A program made the position numbers and the translations under genes. This document shows, one piece after another, positions 36,201-46,862 of a stretch of DNA of 64,000 bases. The first letter of the stretch is position 1. Each line of letters opens with the position of its first letter. The notes under the pieces were generated by a model. That model searched no databases. It was not told the DNA's origin and saw nothing but the letters and a program-made list of their open reading frames with translations. Origin of the DNA: Gongronella butleri (lineage: Eukaryota; Mucoromycota; Mucoromycetes; Mucorales; Cunninghamellaceae); contig JAIWZP010000018.1 of assembly GCA_025201375.1 (NCBI GenBank), positions 372,001-436,000 on the forward strand, written 5' to 3'.

Positions 36201-37206
36201 GCTGTGTATCATCCAATCCGTTGCCGAGAACATCGACGTTAAAAATTTTTGCAATGTTTGAACGGCTTTCATAAGCGTACAGTAGAAAGATCACGCATCG
36301 GCTAAACAAACATTCCGGAAATGACGTCCGAGCCCGTCGTCTACTGTAATTTGAAGAATGCAAATTTCATGGCGATCGAAGAAGAATTTGACCAAAACAT
36401 TCATGTAATAATTGTGGAAATGCCGATATTTTGGATTCATCTGCACAGCGGCCCAATTGATCTCCTGGTTTCAAGTTCTTGACGAAATGACGATTCACCC
36501 TCAAACGACTCTGGCACCGTATCACTGAAAACTGAAATTACAGTATAAAAAATTAGCATCACATACTGTATGTAAAAAAAACCAGATTGTCATTTTTTGT
36601 TTTGGCAGCTGATCGTGGCTAAAATTTGGTTTGCGTTTTGACGCGCTAATGATCTCTGTAATACAGTAGTAGCTGCAAATTGCATCGCAGGCAGTTTTTT
36701 GTCCACTATTACGTACACGTTTGTGTGGGTTTCAGGGACCGACATTGCCTGGTTAGCGAGCCCATGTTGATCTTTCGTGAAAATCAAGAACTTGTACAGT
36801 AATACTTTTTTTGACGAGCTTGTCCCAATAGTCTAGTGGATGGTGGACTTAAAGCCAAGGTTTGAGGGTGATGATCGGATCATACAGCAGCAAGCTACTG
36901 TACGTACCGGTATCTTTATTAAAATATAGATTGCGTTTGGTCATTTTTACAGTCCCACGCAAGATCTCTTGACCTGATGTGCACAAAATGTGTTGGGGAT
37001 GAACTGGACGCCTGATAGTCGCGTGTCGTACAATAAAAAATGAAGATCGGGAGGGCAGCTGCCGAGAAAATTGCGATTGGATCTTTTGGCGGGCAATCGA
37101 ATCATGATTTTGCTTTACTTTTTTGCTATTTGCACTACAATTGTTTTTTTTTTATTTATGCTGCTGAGACAAAACATGGGGTAAAAATGAGCCGAGAGAT
37201 CAATGA
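33265..37206. other. 3.9-kb gene-poor stretch with repeated TACTGTA sites
   Basis: No gene could be supported. Frames such as 36026-36133 (+) and 36039-36272 (-) overlap each other and show no family motif. The stretch holds 15 copies of TACTGTA/TACAGTA between 33709 and 36902, a 162-bp direct duplication (34561-34880) and a cluster of GACGCG words near 35295-35370. It should also contain the methyltransferase 3' end and, at the right, the 3' end of the KH-like gene. Confidence 0.6.
34561..34880. repeat. Direct duplication of a ~162-bp unit
   Basis: Both copies start with cttttgaaaaattcagg (34561 and 34723) and share ggggtcactcaggg, tttcaatctcagaaaatgcc, ttcgaactccgagtgatcaa and gcatcccaaac or attcatcccaaac. 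Copy 1 has an extra gtcactcaggg word. Divergence is visible, so the duplication is not very recent. Non-coding. Confidence 0.9.
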
Positions 37207-40200
37207 TCATTGGGCATTGGCGGCCTCGTTGGCGGCGTGGTTGGCAAGAATGATGAGGAGACAAGCAATATAATCTTCCAGGGGATCCTTGATTTCAGAG
37301 CCCGGTGTGCGTCTGTCGGGGCCTAGGATATCCTCGACGGTCCATGGTGCCAGGGTGCCGACGCTGAGGTGCTGATTGTGCTTAAAGTGTTCATTGTGGG
37401 AGGTGTAAAACACCTGGCAATCGTACCAAACGGCGCCGTCACCCGTCGCGGCCAAGATCTTTTCCACGCCGTAGGTCGTGTTGGGATCCGAGATGAGAGG
37501 CAGCTGCTCGACCCTCGTAATCTCTGCGACAAAGGGGAAATGCAGCCGTAACTTCTTGGTCTCCTTGAAGTAAATGTCGGTCACCTGCAAAAAGTCGGGC
37601 ACATTTTCATAGGTCATGTGGCGATTTTGGATGTTGACGGACAATTTCTTCTCAAACGTGTTGTACGGCTTGACGTCCACGCGGCCAAGCTCGTCGGCGT
37701 GCAAGTACATTTGGAAATCGAACTTGCTATTTAGCAAAAAACGCAAAAAAAAAAAAAATATTCAACAAAGCGCGCTCAATTGGCATCGCATCCCTCGTTT
37801 TCAATGACTTTTTTTTTTTTTACCTTTCAAGATTGACCCAATCAATTTCAGCGATGCAATCGCTGCGCACCACCACCTTTTGGAGGCCGACGGCGCCAGG
37901 ATTGACGGTCATCACGACGGGTTGATAAGGGACATGAGGTTGGTTGCGTGCTTGAGCGTGGATCTCAAAGCAGGCAGTGCGGGAATAAAAGTCAGGAAGC
38001 GAGTTTTCAAGGCGTTCATTCGTATCATAATCGGCCGTTGTCCTGGGCACAAGGAAAAAAAAAAAAAAAGAAAAGCGAGAAAACGCCAAGGGTGAGTCGC
38101 GTTTTTTTTGTTTTTTTTTTCCTTGTCTTTTTTGTCTGGCAAGCTTACACATTGGAGAAGACGGGGGTGATGCCCATTTCTTTCATGGCCAGATCCTTGA
38201 TGTCTTCTTTTTGCCAGATGCGCTTGAGGCTGTCTTGGGGGATGTTGCTCCAGAGGACTTTGCCGTACTTTGCACCGAAGCGGATGTCGCCCTTGATGCA
38301 GCGTGCGGTCTCAAGGGCCTCGGTAAGGACCTGCTTGGCATTGTGGTAATTGTATTGGCGGCATTGCTCCGAGACACTGGTATTTGACGCGCCATTGGAC
38401 GACTTTTGCGGTGTGATGCGGATGACGCGGCGCTGCTGGGGCTTGCCCTGGTGGACGGTGGGCTTGGTGGGCTTGCCGGGAAGCCCAGGGAAATCGGAGG
38501 TGCTGAGATTGGGCGACGCGGTGGTTTCCCATCTTTCGGCGGCCGGCGAGTAAGCGTGGTTGCTGGATGGTGCCTGGATGCGATTGCCGCCCCATGTGGG
38601 CACACTGGCGTCGTTTGAATCAGTGTCGTACAAGGTGGTGTCGGTCGACGTAGTAGACATGGCGCTTTGACGGCCATGGGAAGGCGATGCGGGAGGCGCA
38701 GCGCCGTAGCCTTGGGGGTGACGCTGATTTTGCTGTTGCTGTTGATACAATTGCGGCGGTGCGGGGCGCGTCGATGGGCCGGCACGTGAGGATGCCATAG
38801 CTTGCTGTTTGTATGGCTGCTGCTGCGACAGGCGACGCTGCTGTTGATGTTGTTGCTGCTGTTGATGCTGTGCAGGTGGCAACAAGTCCGCAGGTGGCAA
38901 AAACTTGCCGGAAGGATCCTGAAAGACGGGAAGTAGCACATAGAATGGAACCACACGGACACCATGCAAGTACACCGACTCCCTGTAACGATAGCGCTCC
39001 AGACTGGCAAAATAAAGGCTAAAAGGCTGCGGATTCGCTGGATTGGGATGGATGCAAACGAGCGTCAGCTTGGGACGGCGACGGCGTTTCTAAAAAGAGA
39101 AAGAAACGATGAGCGAATCCATCCAAAAATAAAAAAAAAAGGAAAAAAAAAAAGTCTCACATAGGCAAATTGCAACACCTTGAATCGCTCCAGGGCCATT
39201 TTGGCGCTCTCTTCTGTGTCGGCCGAGATATGGATTTGCTAAAATAAAAACATAAAAATAAGAAAAAGAAAGAAAAAAAAAAGGGTGAGGACGCGTCGCG
39301 TTTGTGAATTTGTCGCAGTGGCACACTTACGCGCGTGGCTTCGTCCAAATAGCACTCGGTGCCTGTGTCTTTTTCAATGGTTTTCAAAAAGTTGATGGGC
39401 TGCTTGCTGCTGAGCTGGATGCTGTTGATGACCTCCATGGGATTGACGATGTTTTTGGCGAATTTGAATGTTTCCGTGAATGTTTCGTCTTCGGATTCCG
39501 AGCCCTCGCTCTCGGTCTCCATGTCGTACGCGCTTGCCAGGACGGGGCGTGGAATGGAGTGCGGCGTGTCATTGTCTTCTGCACCGCTTTCATCCGAGGA
39601 CTCGACAGGTGCAGGCACCACGAGACGCGTCGATTCAGGCACAGGCGTGCCGCGCGAGCTTGACGTTGATGGTGTGCTGCCATTGGAACTCGCTGGCTCG
39701 TCGCGCACGAGCGCAAGATCCACATCCATTGGAGGAAACGTGCCAATAAACTTGTTCTTGTCAACCCCTTGATACTATCAATGGGCCAAAAAAAAAAAAT
39801 TGAGACGAATGCGATATTGTTGGATGATCCTCTTACCAATTCGGGGAACAGCTTTGTGACAATCAATTGGGCTCTGTACAAAACAATGAAGCAAGAAGAT
39901 TTGGCGTAAATAACCAGGCAATTGCGCACACAGGATGCGACCAGCAGCCCCTTACGCAAAGTCAACCTTCTCCTGAGAGCGACCAGTAATGTGAATGGAC
40001 TATAAAGAGAATAGAGCGTGAATGACAAGTTTTTTTTTTCTAAAAAAAAAACAGGTATCGTGGCCCACAGCCTTTGTCTAGCACCAATCCTACCTGATTT
40101 CGCAGGTCAAAGTTGATATTTGTCTTGGTACGGGTCGCCAGCTTCCTGTAAAAGCTAAATGAGCAGATCTTATCGAAACAATTGAAAGTGCCATATAAAA

Positions 40201-40362
40201 AAAGATTCCATACCGAACAGGATCACTATACTTTTGGCACATTTCTTGCGTAATGTACGTCACGCAGAATAAATGAACATTGGCTATGGGGCAAGGTGAT
40301 AAGAAAAAGTGTCAATTTCTAGGCGAATATCATAGAGAACGCGCGCGTTTACGTGGAGCCAT
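37207..40362 (-). CDS. Conserved fungal protein with KH-like N-terminal segments, function unknown
   Basis: Ten exons join in frame to 804 residues: 40362-40353, 40283-40214, 40145-40094, 39999-39956, 39873-39837, 39774-39331, 39238-39161, 39089-38149, 38042-37824, 37726-37207. The first exon is only 10 bases (Met-Ala-Pro plus one base). Two short segments, SIHITGRSQEKVDFA and QIHISADTEESAKMALERF, resemble the beta-alpha-alpha core of KH RNA-binding folds. A Gln-rich region lies around residues 300-350. The C-terminal 230 residues form a compact, probably conserved domain (PYNTFEKKLSVNIQNRHMTY, KKLRLHFPFVAEITRVEQLP, YTSHNEHFKHNQ). It resembles long fungal proteins annotated only as a domain of unknown function. 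RNA binding is a guess. Confidence 0.8.
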
Positions 40363-42318
40363 AGTAAGGGGGGAGGAGGAGACGAGGAAGAAAGACGAGA
40401 CAGGAATTGACGGGCGCCATTCGTGTTTTTTTGACCGCACAAATCCCCGCACCCTACCCCGACGCGAAGTCCTTTTCATTTAGACCCATTTCAGGCACTT
40501 GTCACGATTTTTCTCTATTTTTTTTTTTTGAGTTTTCGGGTGTATGTGTAGCGTCAATGAGACCATGATTGCCCTCAGGGCTGCATTGTGCCGCGGGTCT
40601 GACCTTGTGTCGCGCTATCCGTTCAACTCGGACGCCATGTCATCAAGAGATAAATTGATCTATGGTGATGATCCCGGACGACGCGTCTTTTGGATTGGTC
40701 CACGCGCTTTTTGTATTTTTTTTTTTTTTTTTGCGCGTCAATGCAGCTCAAGTCGAAATTTCTGATTCATCGTACGTGTGTGTCTGTGTTTGACCTCAAA
40801 AAGGAGAAAATAAAATAGCAATACAAACAATGGCGCACGAAAACTAGGGGGGTTAGGCGCACGGTGTCGTCTGGCGCATCAGGGAGGGATAATTTCGTTT
40901 TTGCAAGGACAGGCTTCACGTTTAGCCGGCAGAGTCACTCACGTGTATCAGCCATGGGATCTTTTTGCTCAGTTTTCTAGGATTCTGCTGAATTGGCCGT
41001 TGTATGTGATTAATTGAGCCCATGTGGCACATCTCTTTTTTTTTTTTCGCTCCTGACGCACTCTCTTTTGTTGCTCGCTGTTCTATGCCAAAGATGGACA
41101 TCATTTCATTTGCCGCATCATGCACAGTGGCAAAGAAAAACAAAGCACCCATCTTTTTTGGACGTACTGTGTCTCGCCTCCGTCGATCTCTAATGCTCGT
41201 TGCATTAAATAAAAAATAAAGCATGTAGCTGATCATCGAGACGCAATGCACTCTCTCCCTGATCACAAGGCTGCCTTGCAACGATGTCCCCATCGTCAAA
41301 ATGAAAAAAAAAAAAACGAGAAAACGGGGTCCGGGTAGCATTGAGCGACACTCATTTGCGGTCCCATTCGCAGCTCAGATCGCTCTTTGGGATGACCATC
41401 ATGGCGCGCCGCCGACACGACGACGAATTCCGCTCGCAAAGTCGCGTTCAAGGGCTCCAAGTGATTTGACGTCTTTTTTTTTTTTTTTTACTCCGAATTT
41501 CCGGCGATGTGCCGCCTGCGCCTCCCCCGTCTAATCTCGTCAAAAGATGATCAATGCCATTGGGAGACGAAATCATCTCAATTCACAAAACCTGCTCTGC
41601 GTCAACGCCCAATCATTTGATGGATGCCATTTCCAACCGACCCTGTGACTCGTCCTGGTAACCTTATTGCGCCGGGGCTCGCGTGCGCCGCTATGATATC
41701 TGCTGCGTTCATTGCTAACTGACCAAGGCATCAGCAGGTCGCGCGTGCACCCTTGGTCAGGGCAATTGATCAAAGGCAGCGTCAATTGTGTGTTTACACT
41801 GTTTTTTTTTTTGTTTCTCGTTGTCGATGACGCGAGCCGAGAATGGCGACCCACGGCGTAGCCCGTGTCGATGTGCGGGCTGAAACACGACACGCGCTTG
41901 CGCGTGCCTGGACAATTGACATCATACTGGTGTGTGTCACGCGAAAATGGTCTTGTTCATGAGTTTTTTTTTCTTTGTTCTGCACCAGCTTAACCTGCCC
42001 AACACAAAGGACCCACATCCTCTTTTTCTCCATCTAAAGCGATGCCGGGTTTGGGGGGACCATGCTATGCAGAGGCAGAATTAAAAAAAATAACTCAAAA
42101 ACCTTGAATCAGGAGTTGAGCCCTTTTTGGGGGGGTCAGTGGAGATGCAACGAACCAATGCCCAATCCGCATTGCACAGTGAACATGACATCATTGACTT
42201 TTATGGGTATACGCATGGATTCTCGCCATCAATTATAAATGACCCTTTTTTTTGTCTTTTGTCTTTGTCTTTTTGTCCTTTGTCCTTCCTTCCGCCCTTT
42301 TTCTCCCCACTCTAGCCC
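40363..42318. promoter_or_regulatory. 1.96-kb divergent intergenic region, KH-like gene / DASS transporter
   Basis: Contains several A/T homopolymers and no supported gene. A + strand frame at 40544-40765 (MCSVNETMIALRAALCRGSD then YPFNSDAMSSRDKLIYGDD) looks protein-like for about 55 codons and is followed by a possible intron-like T run, so it may be a lone exon or gene relic. No partner exon was found. The last 70 bases before the transporter ATG are a pyrimidine tract. Confidence 0.45.
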
Positions 42319-44539
42319 ATGGCCATACCTTCATACCAAAGCACACGATCATTGTCCTCGCCGTCGGTGCATAGCACGGCCATTGCCATTGATCCCGACG
42401 AATGCACCTGCCTTTTTACCCGCCCTGAGATCAAATTGCCATGGTGGCATGCCATTCTGGCCAGCCAATGGCTCCCGCTGATCCCGCCCATCGTGACAGG
42501 TCTGGTCCTCTGGTTTGGCTTGCACCCGACAGACGACCTCACACTCACCGCCATTCATATTCTCGCTGTTTTCATCAGGCACGCTCCCAAAAACCAAAAA
42601 AAAAAAAAAAAAAAAAGGCAACGCGCTCATTTTTTTTTTGTTTCCAGCTGTATCCTTGCATTGATGACCACGAATATGCAGCTGCCCACGCTGGTGCTAA
42701 GTGCGCTTGTACTTTTGTCCTTTACAAAGTCCTTTCAATGTGTGGATCACACGACAGGAGAAAGTATTGAATGTCGTCTCTGCGGGGAACCGGATGTCCT
42801 GGGTGACGGCCGCGTCTATGATTGTGCTGCGACGCAGGATTCATTTGAACATGCACTTGAGGGATTCTCAAGCACCGTCGTGTGGCTGATTTTTTCAGCT
42901 TTTCATTTGGGCAAGGCCGTCCAGACGACTCAATTGGGTAAACGTTTGTCCTTGCACATGATTGCGCGCTTTGGACAGCATCCGCTGGGCCTCGGCTATG
43001 CTGTCGTCTTTTCTGGTAGGGCAAAAAAAAAAAAAAGGGATGTGCCTTTGGTTGCGTGGAAATATCACCAATTGAAAAATATCACCAATTGAAAAAGACC
43101 CCGGTGCGATTTCTCGGCCCCCTTTGAGTCTGATTTTGCTGTATTTGGCACTTTTTTTGTAGAGATCCTGATCGCACCCTTTGTGCCCAGTAACACAGCA
43201 CGCGGCGGCGGCATCATTCTGCCCGTTGTACAATCCATGGCCCAAACCCTGGGCTCAACACCGACAAATCGGCCCGCCGTGGGCGCCTTTCTGATGCTGC
43301 TTGGCTCACACGCCAATCTCTTGTCGGCATCCATGTTCCTGACAGGTAAAATGTTACCCCGGGGTGAAGAGGAGCACGGGCAGGTGCATGCATCCGACGG
43401 GAAAAAAAGGGGGGTCCAAGGAGGGGCGATCCCTTTGGAAAGGGGAGACCAAGACAAAAGAAAGGGGGTGGAGGCGCTTCATTTTTTTTTCCAACCTTTT
43501 TGTATCTTAGGCATGGCCCCCAATCCCATTGTTCTTGCAAAATGCCAAGAACTTTTCCCTGACTTGGATTTCTCCTTTTTAACCTGGCTAAAGGGTAGCA
43601 TCGTGCCGGGCTTGTTCTGCGCCATTGCATTGCCGTTGATTCTGCAGCAATTAGTGCTGTCGTCGTCGCAAGAAAAGTCCACGGCGCAGCCAGGCATTGT
43701 CGCACAAGCAAAAAGCGAGCTTGCTTCCATGGGCGCCATGTCCAAACAAGAAATGGTAAAGAAAAATAAGCAACGCGCAACAAGACGCGTCGCTCACCTG
43801 CCTTTTTTTTTTTTCTTAGCAATTGTGCGGCGTCCTGGTCACTTGTTTGTGTCTTTGGGTGACATCCGGCTACACACATCTTGATGCGACCTTGGTAGCT
43901 CTTGGTGGCCTGGTGGCGCTGCTGCACCTTCGTACCATCTCATGGCACGACGTTGCCACGAACACGCACGCTGTAAGATTCTTTTTTTTTTGACAGCAAT
44001 GACGCTCAATTTCTTTTATTTTCAGTGGGACACGCTCGTTTGGCTTGGTGGTTTCATCACCATGGCCGAGCACTTATCCAAGGCCGGCGCGTCTGCGTTC
44101 CTGGGCGCCAGGATCTCGGCCGGAATCTCGGACTTGGGCCTTCCACCCGTGCCTTGCCTAGCCATTGCATATTTTTTGACCATGTTTTTGTTTTCGTCGC
44201 TCAGCGCCCACACTGTGGCCTTTGTCGGCACGTTCATGGAAGCTGGCCAAGTCTTGGGTGCCAAGCCGATGATCCTTGTCGCACTGCTGGCCTACTTTGG
44301 CGCATTGGGTGGCTGCATGGTAAGCGTGCCTGTCCTAAATACGTGTCAAAGCACTTTTCTCACCTTTTTTTTTACGCCCCCAGACCAATTTTTCCACGGG
44401 CACCAGTGCCATGTATTATGCACCTGGCTATGTGGCACGTGGCCGCTGGTTCGTCATTGGGTTCTTGCTGGCCGCATTTTATATCACGGTGTATTTTACC
44501 ATTGGCATGGCCTGGTGGAAGGTGCTTGGCTGGCACTAG
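42319..44539 (+). CDS. DASS-family dicarboxylate transporter (2-oxoglutarate/malate translocator type)
   Basis: Membrane carrier for C4/C5 dicarboxylates. Seven exons (42319-42578, 42648-43015, 43163-43345, 43511-43755, 43820-43971 or 43972, 44026-44319, 44384-44539) give 552 residues with about 12 hydrophobic segments. Diagnostic motifs are SNTARGGGIILPVVQSMA, NRPAVGAFLM, LVWLGGFITMAEHLSKAG, LFSSLSAHTVAFVGTF and NFSTGTSAMYYAPGYVARG, matching plant plastid DiT and bacterial CitT/YbhI relatives. The first intron starts with GC, the only GC-AG intron found here. The location (plasma membrane, vacuole or mitochondrion) cannot be told. The gene is followed at 238 bases by the MFSD6-like gene on the same strand. 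Confidence 0.9.
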
Positions 44540-44777
44540 AGAGCTGCGAGACAGCCTTCATGATACCCTCGTTTTTTCCTTTCTTTATATCATAATAATA
44601 TGCTACAGAACGACAAATAAATTGCATATTCGGCAAAAAAAAAAAAAAAAAAAAAGGGGCGGAGGGGGTGGGCCAGCCGACGAGTGGGCCAAGATCGGAC
44701 TCTCAAAAGGTCGCCAAGATCCCACAAGCAAACGACCAATTGCTGCCTCTCTCTCCTGTTCTTTTCGCTTTTGGCTC

Positions 44778-46862
44778 ATGCCCTATATTGCTCCTAAGCT
44801 TTTATACACGTTTATCTTTGCATGTCAGGGATCCGCGCCAGTGTATCTCACCTTGTTTTACTCGTCGCAGCTTGGGCTGAAGAGTGATCAAATTGGCCTG
44901 TTGGTTGCTATTGGTATGGCTCGTTTTTCTTTTTTTCTTTTTTTTTGATAGAAAAGAGAGTGTGCTCACTACCTTTTTCTTCTCTATGCACCTGTTGCAG
45001 CTCCCTTCATATCAGCTGTTGCGTGTCCCCTGTGGACTGCATTGGCCGATAAGACGCGCACTCACAATTATATCATGTGCATGATTCAGACGGCCGCAAC
45101 AGTGGCCATCGTCAGCGTCATGGGCGTGTCGGTGGTGGTGCAGGGCATTGATGATGCCGACGCCAAGAATCGCATGACCGTCACCTTGGTGACAATCACC
45201 TCTGTGTGCTTTGCCTTCTTTGGCGTGCCCGTGTTGCCTCTGGTCGATGGCGGTGTCCTCAAAATTCTCGGCAAAAGCAAGAATCTCTATGGTAAACGAT
45301 TGAATTGCCCTGACCATAGCCCGCAATTGAATTGACTCGTTCTTTTTTTTAGGTCGTCAGCGCATGTTTGGCTCGATTTCATTTGGCGTCGCGTCGTCTT
45401 TGGTGGGCATGATTGCTGATTGGACGGAGGACATGAATTCGATCTTTTATGTTTATGCGATTTCGGCCGTGTTTTTCATCATGACGGCCGGGATGACCTT
45501 GTTCAAGCCCGAATCCACGTCGCGGTCCAATGTCGCGGTTCTACGACGGCGTCCGTCGGCGTCATCATCCATGTCGGCGCAGGCCATGACCATGCTCGCG
45601 TCCACAGACGACGCGCGTCGTGGTGTCAGCGGCGGCAGCGGCAGCGGCAGCAATGCAAACAAGACGACACTGCGGCGCAAGGTACAGCAATTTCACCTAG
45701 AGGAGGACGACTATGGTGCAGACAGCGACGATGACGAGCCATCACAAATCCGTCAAAACGAGATCCAGCGCCTCATCCAATTCGCCACCGAGTCCAGCAT
45801 CATTGAGGCTGTCAATCTGTCTAATCCGCCTGCACACCGGCGACTCTCGACGGCGTCTGACGATTACGACACACCCATGCCCACAACTCTTTGGGATCTC
45901 CTCAAGCAACGCCAGGTGTATCTCTTCTTTTTGACCATGATGCTCATGGGTGCCTCACTCAACATGGTTGTCAGCTTCCTCTTCATCTTTCTCAAGCAAG
46001 ATCTTGGTGCAAGCTCGACATTGGTTGGCCTCACGGGCCTCGTCGGCTCCATTACCGAGCTTCTCTTCTTTTTTTATTCGCGCGACGTAAATTTACCCCA
46101 CATTTTCCGACGCGGCCACCCCAGCTCACGCGTTTGTTTGTTTTTTTTCTTTCCACATAGCTTATTCGTGTCTTTGGCATTCGATCTCTGATTATTCTCG
46201 GCCATATTTTGACCATTGTGCGCGTCTTTGGCTATACCTTGCTGCCAAAAGGTCCTACGGGAGCGACAATTGCGCTTGGTCTGCACCTGCTCAATGGTAA
46301 ATACACACACAAAAAGGGAGGAGTCGAAAGGGTCGCTGAGTGGAAGTATTCACTCTTTTTTTTTTTGTTTCGCTATCCAGGCATTGCATTTTCTGCTCTC
46401 TGGGGTGCTGGCGTCGTGCAAGCCGACGAATTGGCACCGCCATCGCTGCAAGCTACATCGCAAGGTAAAATTGCCCATTGCGCCTAGGCGACTCGTGGAG
46501 ATCTAAACTTTTTATTTTGCAATGTTTATCTAGGCATCCTTGCTGCCATGTATGCTGGCGTCGGTGCGGGTCTCGGCAGTCTGCTGGGTGGCATGATCTA
46601 CGAGCGATGGGGCGCAGAGGTCATGTTTTACACGGTCATCATTCTGACGTCTGTCAGTCTCGAGATTTATTTGGAGAACAACACGCGGTGCGGTCTGAGC
46701 GACCTGGTCAAATGGATCATTCATGCCATTCTTGGGACATGGCGCTGGCTGGAGCGCGCGCGCGGCCGCCGTGCCGTGCCACGATGGAGTGGCGCAACCA
46801 TGGCCCCTGGCCCCATCCGTCTGGAAGATGAAGATGAAGAGCCACTTCTTAATTCCACGTAG
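44778..46862 (+). CDS. MFSD6-like major facilitator transporter (MFS_1_like)
   Basis: Six exons (44778-44913, 45001-45291, 45353-46086, 46161-46296, 46381-46464, 46534-46862) give 569 residues. The N-terminal helix (APKLLYTFIFACQGSAPVYL) and the loop PLWTALADKTRTHNYIM, with the MFS loop 2-3 pattern, fit the MFSD6/MFS_1_like family. The two six-helix halves are split by a long cytosolic loop rich in Ser, Gly and Asp (residues ~200-320). Late helices include VYLFFLTMMLMGASLNMVV and GVGAGLGSLLGGMIYERWGA. The chain ends in an acidic tail with EEPLL, a possible dileucine sorting signal. The substrate is unknown. Confidence 0.86.

Noticed and set aside
36026..36272. Small genes on both strands of the gene-poor stretch
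   Set aside because: Two frames overlap in opposite directions over the same bases; neither has a motif, and at most one could be real.
36825..36890. tRNA gene or tRNA-derived SINE
   Set aside because: tagtctagtgg resembles an A box and a 4-bp D stem can be drawn, but the anticodon loop lacks U33, no T arm or B box fits, and the acceptor stem does not close.
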